IMG/VR virus record: IMGVR_UViG_3300046462_001161 | Location: 1 to 39,895 of that record | Length of the DNA: 39,895 bases | DNA from: a virus | Strand: one strand, 5' to 3' | Shown: piece by piece, positions 37,482 to 39,895 of the stretch | Layout of the letters: each line of letters opens with the position of its first letter | Position numbering within the stretch: the first letter of the stretch is position 1 | Notes under the pieces: model-generated | Told to the model about the DNA's origin: nothing | Seen by the model: the letters and a program-made list of their open reading frames with translations, nothing else | The model's database searches: none | Made by a program: the position numbers and the translations under genes

Positions 37482-37791
37482 GACGGTCGAGATTGCGGGC
37501 GAGAACCGGCGCCTGAGAGCCGAGCTTGCTTGCGCCGTCGAACGGCGCGCTATGGCCGCGTCGAAGGCCCGCGCCAGCGCGGTGCGGATTGTCGAGCTGG
37601 AAAGAGAGCGGGCCTCCCTGGCGTCCCGCGTCGCCGAACTGGAAGACGCGCAGAGGCGCCACACAGGCGCCGTACACGCCGCGTACTTCGCGGCCTGGAA
37701 CGAGTGCACACAGCAGATGGCGCAGGCCGCTTTTGCGGCCCGCAACGCCAACCCGGAAGCGGTCCTCAACCTGATGGGGGAACACGAATGA
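37468..37791 (+). CDS. coiled-coil hypothetical protein
   Basis: ATG at 37468 after AGGGG gives 107 residues; a TTG at 37462 is the alternative. Nearly the whole protein is a basic/acidic coiled coil (IAGENRRLRAELACAVERRA, IVELERERASLASRVAELED), then an Ala-rich helix. It probably dimerises. The function is unknown. Confidence 0.65.
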   Translation: MDARKTVEIAGENRRLRAELACAVERRAMAASKARASAVRIVELERERASLASRVAELEDAQRRHTGAVHAAYFAAWNECTQQMAQAAFAARNANPEAVLNLMGEHE

Positions 37792-37817
37792 ACGTCGTGG
37801 AGAGGGCGCAGGCGTGA
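37788..37817 (+). CDS. 9-codon micro-ORF linking two genes
   Basis: ATG at 37788 overlaps the preceding stop (ATGA) and the nine-residue frame (MNVVERAQA) ends in TGA overlapping the next GTG (GTGA). GGAGAGGG within it serves as ribosome site for the next gene. It may only pass ribosomes on. Confidence 0.35.
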   Translation: MNVVERAQA

Positions 37818-38158
37818 ACCGCCGCCAGGCCAAGCAGGCGGCGAGAGACCTGCGCGAGGCTGCCGCGCTCATCGAGCGCAACGGCTGGAATCAGGCGGGC
37901 TTCTTCCTGCCGATCCCCGGCCTTTCCCCGGCGCGTTCTCCGCTGTGTGTCATCGGTGCCGTGTCGGTTGCTACGTCCTGGCGCCCGGTGCCTCCCACCG
38001 GTCGCGGCTATACCCGCTACATGGTCGCCATGAAGGCGTTCGGGCGGTACTTGGACAACTGCGTTGCCGGATGGAATGACCACCCGGCGCGGCGCTCTTG
38101 GGAAGTCGTTTTTGCGCTGCGCACATGCGCGGACCTTTTGGAAGGGGAACAGGCATGA
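37814..38158 (+). CDS. DUF6197-like protein, copy 1
   Basis: A GTG start gives 114 residues. Conserved elements are LREAAALIERNGWNQAGFFL, PLCVIGAVSVATS, and LDNCVAGWNDHPARRSWEVV with ACADLLEG-like ending (RTCADLLEGEQA). This matches the small DUF6197 family common in actinobacteria and their phages, of unknown function. A paralogue follows directly, so it arose by tandem duplication. Confidence 0.7.
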   Translation: MNRRQAKQAARDLREAAALIERNGWNQAGFFLPIPGLSPARSPLCVIGAVSVATSWRPVPPTGRGYTRYMVAMKAFGRYLDNCVAGWNDHPARRSWEVVFALRTCADLLEGEQA

Positions 38159-38505
38159 ACTTGACCGCCATTGAGCGCGAGTTGGCCGTGAAGGACCTGC
38201 GGGCCAGCGCGGACGTAATCGACCGGAACGGCTGGGCACAGGGCGAGTACGCCGAACGGCAGGAAGGCAAGCCGGTTGAGACGTGGCCGGTGTGCGCCTT
38301 GGGCGCCGTGAACGTCGCCACTTCCGGCCACCCGTTGGGCGGCGGCGACTGGGGCACCATTCAGCGGTTCATTCTCACGAAGGAAACGCTTAGCGCCCAC
38401 GTGGGGCAGTCCGTCATCGACTGGAACGACACGCCCGGCCGCACGGCCGAGCAGGTCACGGAAGCGTTCCGCGCCTGTGCGGACCTCATCGAAGCCGGCG
38501 CCTGA
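38155..38505 (+). CDS. DUF6197-like protein, copy 2
   Basis: ATG at 38155 (ATGA overlap) gives 116 residues. It aligns over its whole length with the upstream gene: LRASADVIDRNGWAQGEYAE, CALGAVNVATSGHP, VIDWNDTPGRTAEQVTEAFR, ACADLIEAGA. It keeps the fuller family end WNDTPGRTAE, so it is probably the more typical member. The function is unknown. Confidence 0.72.
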   Translation: MNLTAIERELAVKDLRASADVIDRNGWAQGEYAERQEGKPVETWPVCALGAVNVATSGHPLGGGDWGTIQRFILTKETLSAHVGQSVIDWNDTPGRTAEQVTEAFRACADLIEAGA

Positions 38506-38532
38506 ACGCCCCCTAGGAAAGGCGCCACCCCA

Positions 38533-38673
38533 ATGAGCAACACCCCCCGGCGTAAGCGCCGCACCATCACCATTCCCGAGTGGGAGTTTGTGATTCTCCT
38601 CGGGCTGTCTTGGATCGCATGCACCTGCGCCCTGTTCGTGTTCCTCCTGTCCGTTCTCTCGTACTACACCTGA
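38533..38673 (+). CDS. small single-pass membrane protein
   Basis: A 46-residue protein, ATG a short way after AGGAAAGGC. A basic head (MSNTPRRKRRTITIPEWEF) precedes one membrane helix (VILLGLSWIACTCALFVFLL). The basic head predicts the N terminus inside. The function is unknown. Confidence 0.65.
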   Translation: MSNTPRRKRRTITIPEWEFVILLGLSWIACTCALFVFLLSVLSYYT

Positions 38674-38685
38674 GGAGGTGTCCCC

Positions 38686-38856
38686 GTGGACGAGTACGCC
38701 AACGTTGACGACGACTACGACGGCCCCGACGACTGGGACCCCTGGCAGTGCACGGAGTGTCTTCGGTGGACGGAGCACGGCCACTTCTCGGAGCTGGACG
38801 ACAGCTTTGTCTGTGACAACTGCGCCATGGGCGCCGCCGGGGGCGACTGTGGCTGA
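38686..38856 (+). CDS. small acidic zinc-ribbon-like protein
   Basis: A GTG start 5-6 bases after GAGGAGGTG gives 56 residues. An acidic head (DEYANVDDDYDGPDDWD) precedes CTEC and CDNC, a four-cysteine zinc pattern. It resembles short phage zinc-ribbon proteins of unknown role. It overlaps the next gene by 8 bases. Confidence 0.65.
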   Translation: MDEYANVDDDYDGPDDWDPWQCTECLRWTEHGHFSELDDSFVCDNCAMGAAGGDCG

Positions 38857-39220
38857 GAAGACGGATCTGTTTGCGGGCCAACAGGTCCGCGTGTACGGCG
38901 CCTCTTCGCGGCGCCCCGGCGGGTTTGTGGTCGGCCGGATTACCCGGGTCGGCCGGACCCGCGTAGACATCGAGTACACCGGGGCATACAAGGCCGTCAG
39001 CTTCTACATCGACACACAGCGCCAGATCGGCGAGTCCTACGGCTACGGCGTCTACTTCAAGACGTTGGATCAGGCCGCGCTACAGGACCGTGAGGCGCGG
39101 GCGCTCGAAACGCTCCGACAGCACGGCCTAGGGCCGATCCTGTATCAGGCCCCCAAGGCAACGCTAGAGATCCTTGAGCGGGTCGCTGAGGCGGTCCTCA
39201 CGGCAACGGAACACCTGTAG
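38849..39220 (+). CDS. hypothetical protein with small beta-barrel-like start
   Basis: A GTG start at 38849 overlaps the preceding gene and gives 123 residues; the frame extends upstream within that gene. The first half (AGQQVRVYGASSRRPGGFVV, GRITRVGRTRVDIEYTG) looks like an SH3/KOW-type barrel. The second half is helical (DREARALETLRQHGLGPILY). It is followed by a terminator. The family is not recognised. Confidence 0.6.
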   Translation: MAEKTDLFAGQQVRVYGASSRRPGGFVVGRITRVGRTRVDIEYTGAYKAVSFYIDTQRQIGESYGYGVYFKTLDQAALQDREARALETLRQHGLGPILYQAPKATLEILERVAEAVLTATEHL

Positions 39221-39225
39221 ATACC

Positions 39226-39250
39226 GGCCCCGCTACGGCGGGGCCTCTCT
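39226..39250 (+). terminator. hairpin terminator or attenuator
   Basis: A perfect 8-bp stem GGCCCCGC/GCGGGGCC (39226-39233 with 39238-39245), loop TACG, followed by TCTCT. The next gene starts 16 bases further on. Confidence 0.65.
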
Positions 39251-39265
39251 GCGTTAGGAGGCCCC

Positions 39266-39895
39266 TTGAGCAAGTTTTTGGCGGCGTGGGACATGGACGC
39301 GGACACCCTTGTGAGGGTGGCCGGGAACGTCGCGCACGTTCACAAGAAGAACCCGATTCTGCGGTCGGTGCGGCTCACCATCGCCGTTGAGGGCCTGACG
39401 ATTCTGGGCGGCGACCCGTACGCCGCCGCGTGCGACACGGCGCCCGTGGAGGGCCTTACGAAGCGCTCAGCGCGGCCGGTCATGTTTGAGATTCCCCGGG
39501 AAGGTTTGGACGCGGTCACGTCGTTCTGCCGGCAGCACCCAAAAGAGTCGGTTCACCTGGAGTGGTTCCCCGGGGACGGCTTGGTGTTGGCTGCGGGCGC
39601 TTCTCGCGAGTCCGTTGAGGATGGCGCAGGCCTTACGCCTGCGGCTGCCTGGCAGGCCCTTGAAGGCCTGTTCGAGCGCTACGAAGACCCACGCTCGATG
39701 TTCCTGCTTGACGTGGGACTGGCGTCAAGGTTCCGGCTCGTGAAGTCGGATAAGAACGAGCGCAAAGCCGATTGGATGATCCGCGACCCGGAGGAACCGA
39801 TCTTGGTGAAGGTTGGCCCGTCGTTCCGGGGTCTGATGATGACGGTAGCGCGGGAACGACACGCTGAGGCCGTAGGCCAAGAAGGGCTCTGGTAG
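39266..39895 (+). CDS. hypothetical protein, possibly sliding-clamp-like
   Basis: A TTG start after TTAGGAGG gives 209 residues, ending exactly at the window end with TAG. Alternating strands and helices (LRSVRLTIAVEGLTILGGDP, FEIPREGLDAVTSFCRQHPK, VHLEWFPGDGLVLAAG) and the closing strand LMMTVARE recall half a DnaN-type sliding clamp. The match is loose and the protein is shorter than a full clamp. A replication-accessory role is inference. Confidence 0.6.
   Translation: MSKFLAAWDMDADTLVRVAGNVAHVHKKNPILRSVRLTIAVEGLTILGGDPYAAACDTAPVEGLTKRSARPVMFEIPREGLDAVTSFCRQHPKESVHLEWFPGDGLVLAAGASRESVEDGAGLTPAAAWQALEGLFERYEDPRSMFLLDVGLASRFRLVKSDKNERKADWMIRDPEEPILVKVGPSFRGLMMTVARERHAEAVGQEGLW

Noticed and set aside
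1-39895. Integrated prophage with attL/attR at the window edges
   Set aside because: The integrase and its upstream region lie mid-window between phage genes on both sides, and no host genes are present.

Overview
The window looks like most or all of a temperate tailed phage (siphovirus) of a high-GC actinobacterium, most likely Streptomyces. The reasons are strong GC3 bias, frequent GTG and TTG starts behind GGAGG-type ribosome sites, an HK97-type head module, a long-tail module with a G/GT frameshift and a tape measure, a CHAP-LysM endolysin, and a large serine integrase. The integrase sits mid-window beside an uninterrupted repressor-integrase intergenic region, so this is a free, circular or arbitrarily opened phage genome rather than an integrated prophage. 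Position 1 cuts a gene, and the last base is the third base of a stop codon. Joining the two ends puts that stop in frame directly before the first gene fragment, so sequence is probably missing between the ends.

Layout. (i) 1-1903, rightward: small early or accessory genes, including an exported lipoprotein-like protein; a two-way terminator follows at 1925. (ii) 8849-1965, leftward: a replication/recombination operon with Cas4/RecB-type nuclease, zinc-tail protein, RecA/DnaB-type ATPase, RNA-ligase-like protein, Holliday-junction-resolvase-like nuclease, a primase split over two overlapping frames, metallophosphoesterase and a sigma-like protein. No DNA polymerase is seen. (iii) 8995-11439: HTH protein (candidate repressor) and serine integrase, divergent. 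(iv) 11440-15822: a 0.9 kb non-coding block, then accessory genes including a SprT-like protease and a leftward pair with an exported peptide. (v) 15823-17102: 1.2 kb without genes, ending in an array of hairpins just before HNH and terminase. (vi) 17103-37156: HNH, small terminase, two unusual small genes and a winged-helix protein, large terminase, portal, protease, capsid, connectors, tail tube, G/GT, tape measure, one 1254-residue tail protein, endolysin and membrane proteins. (vii) 37206-39895: a rightward operon of small genes from a well-defined promoter, including tandem DUF6197-like paralogues and ending in a possible clamp-like protein.

Most notable are the regulatory sequences. Four promoters share one architecture (TTGAC box, about 18 bp, -10 box, about 7 bp, then a leader starting GCCAGCA). 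A 17-bp motif, CGTCAAGGGAnnTAMKT, recurs at about a dozen mostly intergenic places, three times as inverted pairs over promoter elements. Together they look like an operator/stoperator network for a phage repressor. Two genes appear to use rare start codons (CTG for the nuclease, ATT for a small membrane protein).
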